From Parasphingorhabdus cellanae (GTDB lineage Bacteria > Pseudomonadota > Alphaproteobacteria > Sphingomonadales > Sphingomonadaceae), in contig NZ_CP071794.1 in assembly GCF_017498565.1 (NCBI RefSeq), positions 1,550,001 to 1,614,000 on the forward strand: a stretch of DNA of 64,000 bases, in the 5' to 3' direction. A model generated the notes under the pieces. The model made no database searches. It saw only the letters and a program-made list of their open reading frames with translations, and had not been told where the DNA came from. The position numbers and the translations under genes are program-made. Numbering within the stretch: position 1 is the first letter of the stretch; every line of letters begins with the position of its first letter. Of the stretch, positions 33,951 to 41,180 are shown piece by piece.

Positions 33951-34592
33951 TCATTCGGTTGTCACAGAAGCCGGAGGCGAATCGGCTTTCACGACATTCT
34001 TGTTCTTTCTGCCATAGATGATAATCATTCGCAATAACTGTAGCATGAACAGCGGAATAAAATGCACAAGCGCTCCGGTCATGCCATCATGAATTAGCAA
34101 CCAGTGAGCCAATGTTAGCAGCGCAGCGCCATAGACCAAACGCTGCAACATCTTCCAACGGCGTTTAAGCCAGCGCATGGAAGCATCATTGCTGGTGATA
34201 GCGAGTGGTACAAATAACAACATCGCGGCCCAGCCGGTCCAGATACCAGGCGCCCAAAATTCTGCCAATATGGGCTCCAGTTCCTCCATATCGATTATGT
34301 AGAAGACCAGATGCAACATGGCATAACCGAAGGCCGCAACACCCAACGACCGTCTCCGCCGGAGCAGCCAACTGGTCCAGCCCCGATTACCAAAAATCGT
34401 GATAAGCGGCGATATGATCATTGCGACAATCATGAACCGCGCAGAAAACTCGCCAGTGGGATGCAACATATCCATCGCAATAATATCGCCGACCCAATAG
34501 CCGCGCATGAGCGCCACGGCTGGCAGGCTGAGTAATAGCCAAAAAATGGGCAAACTGTTCAATATTCGCAAAAGCGCTGTCATCGCTTCCAT
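33951..34592 (-). CDS. Ferric-reductase-like (MsrQ/YedZ-type) membrane haem protein
   Basis: A 213-aa protein with six hydrophobic segments. RRRRSLGVAAFGYAMLHLVFY is the family-typical third span with a haem-ligand histidine, followed by ITSNDASMRWLKRRWKMLQR and LTLAHWLLIH with further histidines. These match the ferric-reductase-like transmembrane fold of MsrQ (YedZ), which binds haem b and passes electrons across the membrane. No MsrP molybdopterin partner is adjacent; the downstream PepSY protein may be the periplasmic partner instead (inference). The tail after about residue 195 is polar. Confidence 0.8.
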   Translation of the reverse strand: MEAMTALLRILNSLPIFWLLLSLPAVALMRGYWVGDIIAMDMLHPTGEFSARFMIVAMIISPLITIFGNRGWTSWLLRRRRSLGVAAFGYAMLHLVFYIIDMEELEPILAEFWAPGIWTGWAAMLLFVPLAITSNDASMRWLKRRWKMLQRLVYGAALLTLAHWLLIHDGMTGALVHFIPLFMLQLLRMIIIYGRKNKNVVKADSPPASVTTE

Positions 34593-34726
34593 TTGAATAG
34601 TCCGACTCGATAGGTCCAGAATTTATTTGTAACAGCCTGTCGCAAAATCTGTCCCATCGGGCGTAAAAGCGGTTATAAGCATCAATCTTCAGCCGAGATT
34701 TAGGAACGCTTAGTCAAGCGGTTTGT

Positions 34727-35392
34727 ATGAAAATATCATTTGAAAAAGCGATAATTATACGTAATTTTTTGGCCCTGGGGTTTTTGTCGCTGGCACTTGG
34801 CGCTTGCGGGATACCCGATAATAAGCGCCCCTCTAGTGGCGCTGGAAAAATCGATCCCAGTCCCAGCGCCAGGCAGTGTTTCGGCGAATTGCGTAACGCT
34901 GGTGTCAGCTTCTCTCCACTGCCCAATCAGAATTTCAGCGGTGGATGCAGTCAGATAGACACGATCAAAATGCTGGACGTCGGCCGCCGCACGGAAGTCA
35001 CCAATCTCGGCCCGGTGAAATGTCAGTTGGCCAGTAAATTTGCTGCCTGGACGGAATATGCGGTGAAACGCGCAGCTCGCCAATATTTGGGAAGCGAATT
35101 GGTCCGGATAGAGACTATGGGAAGCTATAGCTGCCGCCGGATCGCAGGATCCGGCCGTTTGTCAGAACATGGCCGCGCCAATGCCATTGATGTATCCGGT
35201 TTTGTGCTCGCTGATGGTAGGCGGATCACGCTGACTAAAAACTGGCGCAATGGCCGTAAGGAAAAACAGTTTCTAAGAGCGATCCACAAAAGCGCTTGTC
35301 GGCGCTTTGGCACGGTGCTCAGCCCAGACTTTAACGCCGATCACCACGATCATTTTCATTTTGACATGGGCGGCAGCGGTTATTGTCGCTGA
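34727..35392 (+). CDS. Extensin-like family lipoprotein
   Basis: A 221-aa protein with a lipoprotein signal (LGFLSLALGAC, lipidated Cys27). It ends in an extensin-like C-terminal domain with SYSCRRIAGSGRLSEHGRAN, AIDVSGFVL and DFNADHHDHFHFDMG. The His and Asp of EHGRANAIDVSGF together with HDHFHF recall the zinc site of LAS-type peptidoglycan peptidases, so a cell-wall hydrolase role in the periplasm is plausible. Several cysteines suggest disulfides. It stands alone on the plus strand. Confidence 0.85.
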   Translation: MKISFEKAIIIRNFLALGFLSLALGACGIPDNKRPSSGAGKIDPSPSARQCFGELRNAGVSFSPLPNQNFSGGCSQIDTIKMLDVGRRTEVTNLGPVKCQLASKFAAWTEYAVKRAARQYLGSELVRIETMGSYSCRRIAGSGRLSEHGRANAIDVSGFVLADGRRITLTKNWRNGRKEKQFLRAIHKSACRRFGTVLSPDFNADHHDHFHFDMGGSGYCR

Positions 35393-35459
35393 ACGATATA
35401 TTGCACTTAAACCGTTAACTTCATTGGCAAGTCACATAGCTATGCTCTAGGGCAAAGCT

Positions 35460-36329
35460 ATGACAAATAAAGATCTACACGACCGCCGCTTCTATCGTGC
35501 AAAACAAGAAGCAGATTTCGCAAAAAAGCAAGCGCTCAGCACCCCTCAAACCGAAGACCCCGCTTACACTCTCGCCTTTCAGGATAATGATTTCCTGCTC
35601 CGCGAAGAATTACGCCCGGTCCGGTTCCAACTGGAGCTGCTGAAGCCCGAGATGCTACTGGATGAGGCGGGCATTGGCTCCACTCTGGTGATGTATGGTT
35701 CGGCGCGTATCCCCGAACCCAGCAAGGCCGATGCACTTATTGAAGCAGCAACTGACGAAGCATCTTTGAAAACAGCGCGGCGACTAAAAGAAAAGTCCAA
35801 ATATTATGATGAAGCCCGTAAATTGGGCCAACTTGCCAGTAATTGTGGCATTGAAGAAAACGGCAAGCGGGACTTTGTTGTCTGCTCAGGCGGCGGACCT
35901 TCAATAATGGAGGCTGCCAATCGCGGAGCGACTGATGTTGGCAAAGATTCCATCGGCCTGAACATTGTCTTGCCCCATGAACAGGCACCCAATGAATATG
36001 TGACGCCATCTTTGAGTTTTCAGTTCCATTATTTTGCTTTGCGCAAAATGCACTTTTTGCTGCGGGCCCGCGCGGTTGCTGTGTTCCCCGGTGGTTTCGG
36101 AACCTTTGACGAATTTTTTGAGCTGCTGACGCTGGTTCAGACCGGCAAAATGGAGGAGCTACCGATCATCTTGTTCGGCAAGGACTTCTGGCATCGGGTC
36201 ATTAATTTTGATGCGTTGGCCGAGGAAGGCACGATCAGCGCCAAAGATCTCGACCTGTTCCAATTTGTCGAAACCGCTGATGAAGCCTGGAACATCATCC
36301 AGGATTTCTACGGTCTCGATTGCAGCTAA
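35460..36329 (+). CDS. LOG-family (TIGR00730-like) protein
   Basis: A 289-aa Rossmann protein of the LOG/lysine-decarboxylase-like family. The conserved VCSGGGPSIMEAANRGA and the diagnostic PGGFGTFDEFFELL are both present. Characterised relatives hydrolyse nucleoside 5'-monophosphates to release the base (cytokinin-activating LOG, PpnN). This longer form has about 95 extra N-terminal residues containing YGSARIPEP. It is convergent with a cytochrome c gene 15 bases away. Substrate not readable. Confidence 0.88.
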   Translation: MTNKDLHDRRFYRAKQEADFAKKQALSTPQTEDPAYTLAFQDNDFLLREELRPVRFQLELLKPEMLLDEAGIGSTLVMYGSARIPEPSKADALIEAATDEASLKTARRLKEKSKYYDEARKLGQLASNCGIEENGKRDFVVCSGGGPSIMEAANRGATDVGKDSIGLNIVLPHEQAPNEYVTPSLSFQFHYFALRKMHFLLRARAVAVFPGGFGTFDEFFELLTLVQTGKMEELPIILFGKDFWHRVINFDALAEEGTISAKDLDLFQFVETADEAWNIIQDFYGLDCS

Positions 36330-36344
36330 TCGCTAGCCGCTAAA

Positions 36345-37001
36345 CTATTCTTCAGCAGCCGCTTCGCTCGCCTCTGCGGTTTCCTCCGCAACTTGCTCGG
36401 CTGCGGCAGCGGCTTCTGCTTCGGCCGGGGCGCCAGCATCAACCACTTCTTCGCCTTCAGCCGGTGCTTCTTCTGTTGGTGGTTCAGGATAAGGCAGGTT
36501 TGATCCCTGCGCATTCATGTAGGCGATGACATTCGCGCGGTCCTCAGGCTTGCCAAGACCCGCAAAGGTCATCTTCGTACCCGGCGCATATTTACGCGGA
36601 GATATCAACCACGCGTTCATATTGTCGAAATTCCAGTCGCCTTCGATGGACTTTAAGGCATCGCTATAAGCAAAGCCGGCAACATGACCATGAGGTTTGC
36701 CCAGCGAATCATAAAGATTAGGTCCGATACCGTTTGCACCGCCCTGATTGATTGTGTGACAGGCAATGCATTTTTTGAACACCGCTTCGCCAGCCGCAAT
36801 ATCGGCCTTGGCGAGCATCATGCTCATTGGTACTTCGTCCGTACCGCTGTCTGCTGTTTCAACACCTTCAATAATATAGCCCATTGTTTCAGGCCGTTCA
36901 TTCCCATCAGCGTGGAAATATTTCCCGCTGAGAATCGAAAAGCCTAGCGCCGCGATTCCGCCTGCCAATACCCAGCCAGCAATGGTGTTGTTATTGTCCA
37001 T
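36345..37001 (-). CDS. Membrane-anchored cytochrome c with Ala/Glu-rich tail
   Basis: A 218-aa class I cytochrome c. One N-terminal anchor span (about 8-27) is followed by a short linker, the haem site KKCIACHT (about residue 77), IGPNLYDSLG and the axial methionine in GTKMTFAGL. It resembles CycM/cytochrome c552 proteins carrying electrons between the bc1 complex and terminal oxidases. The last 55 residues are a low-complexity Glu/Ala-rich tail after a PYPEPPTEE stretch, beyond the normal family end. Divergent from the prephenate dehydratase gene. Confidence 0.92.
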   Translation of the reverse strand: MDNNNTIAGWVLAGGIAALGFSILSGKYFHADGNERPETMGYIIEGVETADSGTDEVPMSMMLAKADIAAGEAVFKKCIACHTINQGGANGIGPNLYDSLGKPHGHVAGFAYSDALKSIEGDWNFDNMNAWLISPRKYAPGTKMTFAGLGKPEDRANVIAYMNAQGSNLPYPEPPTEEAPAEGEEVVDAGAPAEAEAAAAAEQVAEETAEASEAAAEE

Positions 37002-37221
37002 CTCGTCTCAAATCCCTGCATTACGGACAGGAGCTGCCTGCCAAAACTTAGGGCTTTCTCTAATAAGGGCGCTGATTCAAAGCAAGACCTCAATTGCGCC
37101 TGCAGTTGCTAATATTGTTGCGCCAGTTTCGCGATATGCGATCAGGTCTTGCGTAGACCCGATTTGTGCGGCAATCGCGGCCATGAATGAACGGGCGCAT
37201 AGAACAGGAACCGACGATATC

Positions 37222-38124
37222 ATGAATAGCTTCCCGCAAAACGCCCTCGGCATGGTCCGGAAAATGGCCGAGACTGCAGCGGAATCACCTGCTCAGGCCA
37301 TAGCCTTTCAAGGCGCACCGGGCGCGAATTCCCATCTCGCAGCATTGGAATATGCGCCGGACTGCCTGACTTTACCCTGTTTTTCGTTCGAAGACGCGCT
37401 TGATGCTGTTAAACATGGCACTGCAGGGTCCGCCATAATTCCGATTGAGAATAGTCTTCATGGGCGGGTTGCCGATATCCATTTTCTGTTACCCGAATCG
37501 GGTCTCCATATTGTTGCCGAACATTTCATGCCAATCCGCCACTGTCTGATGGCCAAAACAGCGGATGCACAGATCAAAACAGCGATGAGCCATCCGCAAG
37601 CGCTGGGCCAGTGCCGCCATTATTTGCGCACCCACGATATTATTCCGGTCGCTTATGCCGACACAGCGGCAGCCGCAGCCTATGTTGCGCAACATGACGA
37701 CCCCAATGCAGCGGCAATAGCACCGCCGCTCGCCGCTCAAATATATGGCTTGCAACCCATCGCCAATGCGATCGAGGATGAAGATCATAATATGACGCGT
37801 TTCGTGTTGCTGGCCCCCAAAGCGACGGTGCCGGAAGCCAATGGTCCCAACATGACCACCTTCATCTTCGAAGTAAAAAATATTCCCGCTGCGCTCTACA
37901 AGGCGATGGGCGGCTTTGCGACCAATGGCGTCAACATGACCAAATTGGAAAGCTACCAGGAAGGCAGCAGCTTTTCGGCCTCAAAATTCTATGCCGATAT
38001 TGAAGGCGCTCCCGGCGACCCGGCGGTTGACCGTGCGCTGGAAGAATTGCGCTTTCATTGCAACAGTGTCCGCTTGCTAGGCACCTATCACCAAGCCCGG
38101 CCGCGAACAGCAATGCCGCAATAA
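37222..38124 (+). CDS. pheA: Prephenate dehydratase
   Basis: A 300-aa monofunctional enzyme converting prephenate to phenylpyruvate. Family signatures are AFQGAPGANSHLAA, PIENSLHGRV, SHPQALGQC and DEDHNMTRFVLL (the catalytic TRF motif). A C-terminal ACT domain (MTTFIFEVKNIPAALY, KLESYQEG) should give feedback inhibition by phenylalanine. The frame is open from 36982, but I choose ATG 37222 with agga upstream, which gives family length and avoids reading into the cytochrome c gene on the other strand. ATG 37183 is an alternative. Confidence 0.94.
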   Translation: MNSFPQNALGMVRKMAETAAESPAQAIAFQGAPGANSHLAALEYAPDCLTLPCFSFEDALDAVKHGTAGSAIIPIENSLHGRVADIHFLLPESGLHIVAEHFMPIRHCLMAKTADAQIKTAMSHPQALGQCRHYLRTHDIIPVAYADTAAAAAYVAQHDDPNAAAIAPPLAAQIYGLQPIANAIEDEDHNMTRFVLLAPKATVPEANGPNMTTFIFEVKNIPAALYKAMGGFATNGVNMTKLESYQEGSSFSASKFYADIEGAPGDPAVDRALEELRFHCNSVRLLGTYHQARPRTAMPQ

Positions 38125-38170
38125 AAGGCTAAAAGTTGCCCGATGAAACGGGCGTGGCATCCAATCGAAA

Positions 38171-38695
38171 CTAGTCCGTTTCATAGATCGGATCATCAGG
38201 ATAGCGCTTGGCCCTGCGCAAGGCCGACAAAGCGGGATGGTCGGCGTCATGCGTGGCAGAACCATTCTGGCTCCAGCTCATGATCGGTTCGCGATGTTTG
38301 ATTTTCCAGACATGGTCGCGCTTTTCAAAATCATCGAGATAGCGCCCCAAATAGGTCATCTCATTATCATCGCCATCATCGTTCACCATATAATGAAAAG
38401 CCAGCAATATAGTTTCGACTTTTGCCCGGTCACCATCAAAAACAAACAGGCTGTTGGTCACCATATGATGGGTTTGCCTATAGGCTTTGATCGCGCTGAC
38501 CAGTTGGCTGCAAAACGGATGCGCCAGTACCGCAGCTTCTCCGTAAGCCGTGGTGGCATCGGGCCAGTAGCAGTGTTTCAACGCCGCTTCATCGGCGCGA
38601 TCAACGCCGCGGCAATGCAAGGCCAGTATTTCCTCGATAGCCGCGCGATCGGCTAATTCCGAGACATCAGGGACGCGCCCTGCTGCTGTTGTCAT
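38171..38695 (-). CDS. SnoaL-like (NTF2-fold) protein
   Basis: A 174-aa protein of the SnoaL_4 type: DRAAIEEILALHCRGVDRAD at the N-terminus, then LLAFHYMVNDDGDDNEMTYLGRYLD and WKIKHREPIMSW. The fold is an alpha-beta cone often found as small hydratases, isomerases or the small subunit of ring-hydroxylating oxygenases. It is divergent from a second SnoaL-like gene (38777), with 81 bases between the starts. Both probably serve the same pathway as the Rieske oxygenase. Catalytic activity is not readable. Confidence 0.82.
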   Translation of the reverse strand: MTTAAGRVPDVSELADRAAIEEILALHCRGVDRADEAALKHCYWPDATTAYGEAAVLAHPFCSQLVSAIKAYRQTHHMVTNSLFVFDGDRAKVETILLAFHYMVNDDGDDNEMTYLGRYLDDFEKRDHVWKIKHREPIMSWSQNGSATHDADHPALSALRRAKRYPDDPIYETD

Positions 38696-38776
38696 GCCAT
38701 CCTCCCGCTATCGATATGGCCAATTTACCTCAGGGCGCGCTGGTTTACTATAACCCAAAGAGACAGGAGATGCAGG

Positions 38777-39310
38777 TTGGCACAAGCATATGACATGGCC
38801 TTGGCAAAGCTGGCCATCCAAGATCTGGCGGCTCTCTACATGCGCGGCCTCGACCGGCTGGACCGCGACCTGTTCCGTGCCCAATTCTGGGACGACGCTT
38901 TTCTTGACTATGGAATTTATGCAGGCGGCGCGGATGGCTTTGCGGATTTTTGCATGGCCGCCTTGGAGGGTCATGACCGTAATCACCATATCATCGGACA
39001 ACATATTATAGACATTGATGGCGATGAAGGCTTTGGGGAAGTCTATTACCAAGCCTATCACAAGGTCCCTCAAGAATCCGGTGAACCGCATGATGTGTTC
39101 GTGAGCGGCCGTTATCTGGACCGTTATGAAAAACGCGGCGACGTCTGGAAATTCGCCTATCGTTCGGAAATTGTCGATTGGGCCAGTGATATGCCCTCCA
39201 GTGATCAGTTCCTCGACCCACGGATGATCGTCGGTAAAAGAAAGCCGGACGACTCGCTTTACGACCGGCAGGCGATGCGCCGCAAATCGGGAGACAGCGA
39301 TGGGCTATGA
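38777..39310 (+). CDS. SnoaL-like protein paired with a Rieske oxygenase
   Basis: A 177-aa NTF2-fold protein related to the divergent neighbour: KLAIQDLAALYMRGLDRLDR, GHDRNHHIIGQHIIDIDGDE, VSGRYLDRYEKRGDVWKF. A TTG start (38777) is supported by aggaga 7 bases upstream; ATG 38795 is an alternative. Its last codons overlap the Rieske gene by 11 bases, so both are co-translated. It may act as the beta-subunit-like partner of the oxygenase or as a following hydratase; both are inference from position. Confidence 0.84.
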   Translation: MAQAYDMALAKLAIQDLAALYMRGLDRLDRDLFRAQFWDDAFLDYGIYAGGADGFADFCMAALEGHDRNHHIIGQHIIDIDGDEGFGEVYYQAYHKVPQESGEPHDVFVSGRYLDRYEKRGDVWKFAYRSEIVDWASDMPSSDQFLDPRMIVGKRKPDDSLYDRQAMRRKSGDSDGL

Positions 39311-40670
39311 TCTGACCAAGCCATCGGATCCCGATCTGGCTCCGGGAGAAGCGCGCTGCCCGGGCCCATCGATGCAGGATATCATGGATGCCGATGGCGA
39401 TAATCCGCCCGCACCCATGCGGACGGAGCAATATGCGTTTCTCGGCGATAATGATATCGGCTTTGACCGCTATATCAGCGAGGATTTCGCCCGGCGTGAA
39501 ATCGACCATATGTGGAACCGGACCTGGCAATGGGCCTGCCGGGAGGAACATATACCCGCACCTGGCAATCGGCATGTTTATGACGTCGGCCGCTATTCGA
39601 TTTTGGTTGTCCGCGGTGATGACCAGAAGATTCGCGCCTTCGTTAACAGCTGCCCCCATCGCGGGATGCAATTTGCAACAGAAGGCAGCAGCAGCGCCAA
39701 GCGCCCGCATATTCGCTGTCCGTTTCACGGGATGACATTCCATCTCGATGGATCCCTGAAAGAAATTCCCTGCCGCTGGGACTTCCCGCATCTCAACGAG
39801 GATAATTTTGGACTGACCGAGGTGCAGTGCGATACATGGGGCGGGTTTGTCTTCATCAACATGGACGATGATGCGCCGCCGCTGATGGATTATCTTGAAA
39901 TCATCCCGGAGCATTTCAAGCAATGGCCAATGGATGACCGCTATGTCGCCCTGCACACGCAAAAAGTTCTGCCTGCCAACTGGAAAATGGCGATGGAGGC
40001 TTTTTTGGAGGCCTATCACGTCCTCGAAACCCATTCGCAGGCGATCTACAACGCTGCCGACGCCAATGCGCAATATGATATATTTGGCAAAAATGTGAGC
40101 CGCTTCATGCATGCGGTCGGGGTGCCAAGCCCGCACCTGAAACAGCCGGTTAGCCAGGCAAAATTGTTCGAAAAGCTCGGCCGTGATCCCGCTGATCTGC
40201 CAGAGGGCGCATCCGCCAGAGCGGTACATGCCGAAATGCTGCGCGCGGAATATGGTGAGGCGTTTAATGTCAATCTATCCGATGTTTCGACCAGCGAGAT
40301 GATGGACAGCATCGAATATTTTCTGTTTCCCAACATGTTCTTCTTTCCCGGCATTAATATCCGTCTGTGTTATCGTTTTCGTCCCATCGATGTTGATACC
40401 TGCCTGCATGAAATATTGGTGCTACAACCCCTGCCCGAAAACGGTGAACGCCCTGCCCCCGCCGCACCCATCCGGCTGGAGATTGGGGATAGTTATACAA
40501 ATGTGCCCGGCTTCGCGCTCGCGGAGATACTGGATCAGGATACAGATAATCTGGCGATGCAAAGAGATGGCGCGAAAGCATCAAAAAAGGGCGCGCAGTC
40601 CCTCGGCAACTATCAGGAAGCCCGGATCAGGCAGCTGCAAATGACGCTGGATGAATATTTAACGGCTTAA
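39300..40670 (+). CDS. Rieske-type aromatic ring-hydroxylating oxygenase, alpha subunit
   Basis: A 456-aa non-haem iron oxygenase. The Rieske cluster ligands are CPHRG and CPFHG (about residues 119-145). The catalytic domain has MAMEAFLEAYHVLETH, which supplies the bridging acid and the two iron-binding histidines, with a further carboxylate expected about 150 residues later. It hydroxylates or O-demethylates an aromatic or related substrate using electrons from a reductase. No reductase or ferredoxin gene is adjacent, so these must come from elsewhere. Its start overlaps the preceding SnoaL-like gene. Confidence 0.92.
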   Translation: MGYDLTKPSDPDLAPGEARCPGPSMQDIMDADGDNPPAPMRTEQYAFLGDNDIGFDRYISEDFARREIDHMWNRTWQWACREEHIPAPGNRHVYDVGRYSILVVRGDDQKIRAFVNSCPHRGMQFATEGSSSAKRPHIRCPFHGMTFHLDGSLKEIPCRWDFPHLNEDNFGLTEVQCDTWGGFVFINMDDDAPPLMDYLEIIPEHFKQWPMDDRYVALHTQKVLPANWKMAMEAFLEAYHVLETHSQAIYNAADANAQYDIFGKNVSRFMHAVGVPSPHLKQPVSQAKLFEKLGRDPADLPEGASARAVHAEMLRAEYGEAFNVNLSDVSTSEMMDSIEYFLFPNMFFFPGINIRLCYRFRPIDVDTCLHEILVLQPLPENGERPAPAAPIRLEIGDSYTNVPGFALAEILDQDTDNLAMQRDGAKASKKGAQSLGNYQEARIRQLQMTLDEYLTA

Positions 40671-40726
40671 CAGGACGTGCCTGAGAGCGTTGACAAGCTG
40701 CTGAAGCCAGGCCCGTAAAATATACA

Positions 40727-40772
40727 ATTTATACGCGTTTTGGGGTTGAAATTCTGTTGAAGCGAGTATTTT
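40727..40772. repeat. Left copy of a degenerate direct repeat flanking the TonB-receptor module
   Basis: This stretch, beginning atttatacgcg and continuing ttggggttgaaatt, aligns by eye with 44556-44599 at roughly three quarters of positions with three small gaps. The two copies bracket the integrase remnant, receptor and periplasmic protein. It could be a boundary of an inserted module or chance similarity. Confidence 0.35.
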
Positions 40773-40805
40773 CAGCGATGAACGGAGGCGGAATATCTCG
40801 GTTGG

Positions 40806-41075
40806 ATGGATGTGCATGGTGCGCACTATAGCAATGGCACTGCATGTAGGAAAGCAGTTGCAGTTGCGGCGGCAGATCAGGGGATCAAGGCAAGATTTTA
40901 TACACCCCTGACTGCTTTGCTGCGCCATACCCTCGCCTCGCTTGCCATTTCCTCTAATGAAGCCATGGCGCTTACCGGTGCCATCCTTGGCCATGCCAAC
41001 CCGCGATCAACCGCTATTTATGCGCAAAAGCGGATCTTCCTGATAGGAAATTCTGTACGCTTTTCCTTGTCATAG
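40806..41075 (+). pseudogene. Tyrosine recombinase/integrase remnant (C-terminal fragment)
   Basis: An open frame of 89 codons whose second half matches the C-terminal catalytic part of phage-type integrases: LLRHTLASLAISSNE carries the second catalytic Arg region, and GAILGHANPRSTAIYAQ carries the catalytic His and the nucleophilic Tyr. The core-binding domain and the first catalytic Arg are missing, and the residues after the Tyr diverge, so it cannot be an active recombinase. It probably marks an old insertion next to the TonB-receptor module. Confidence 0.75.
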
Positions 41076-41180
41076 CTTGTAACAAATAGGTCAGTTCACT
41101 GTCATCAAACCATCCCCTGATATCCATATTAATGACGTTCAAGAACGCTAGCATCTCTCTTCTTGAGGGAGCCCAGTGTT

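Larger units (their letters stand above)
40671..41180. other. Intergenic region with integrase remnant before the TonB receptor
   Basis: About 510 bases between the Rieske oxygenase and the TonB receptor. The only recognisable content is the C-terminal integrase fragment (40806-41075) and a 45-base stretch (40727-40772) that resembles sequence just beyond the receptor operon (44556-44599). No promoter was identified with confidence. Confidence 0.6.

Noticed and set aside
36982..37221. Upstream extension of prephenate dehydratase
   Set aside because: The 80 extra residues are not part of the family, overlap the divergent cytochrome c start, and lack a ribosome site; ATG 37222 fits better.
39006..40229. 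407-codon open frame on the minus strand
   Set aside because: Antisense to the Rieske oxygenase and SnoaL-like genes, whose motifs are unambiguous; no family signature in the antisense product.
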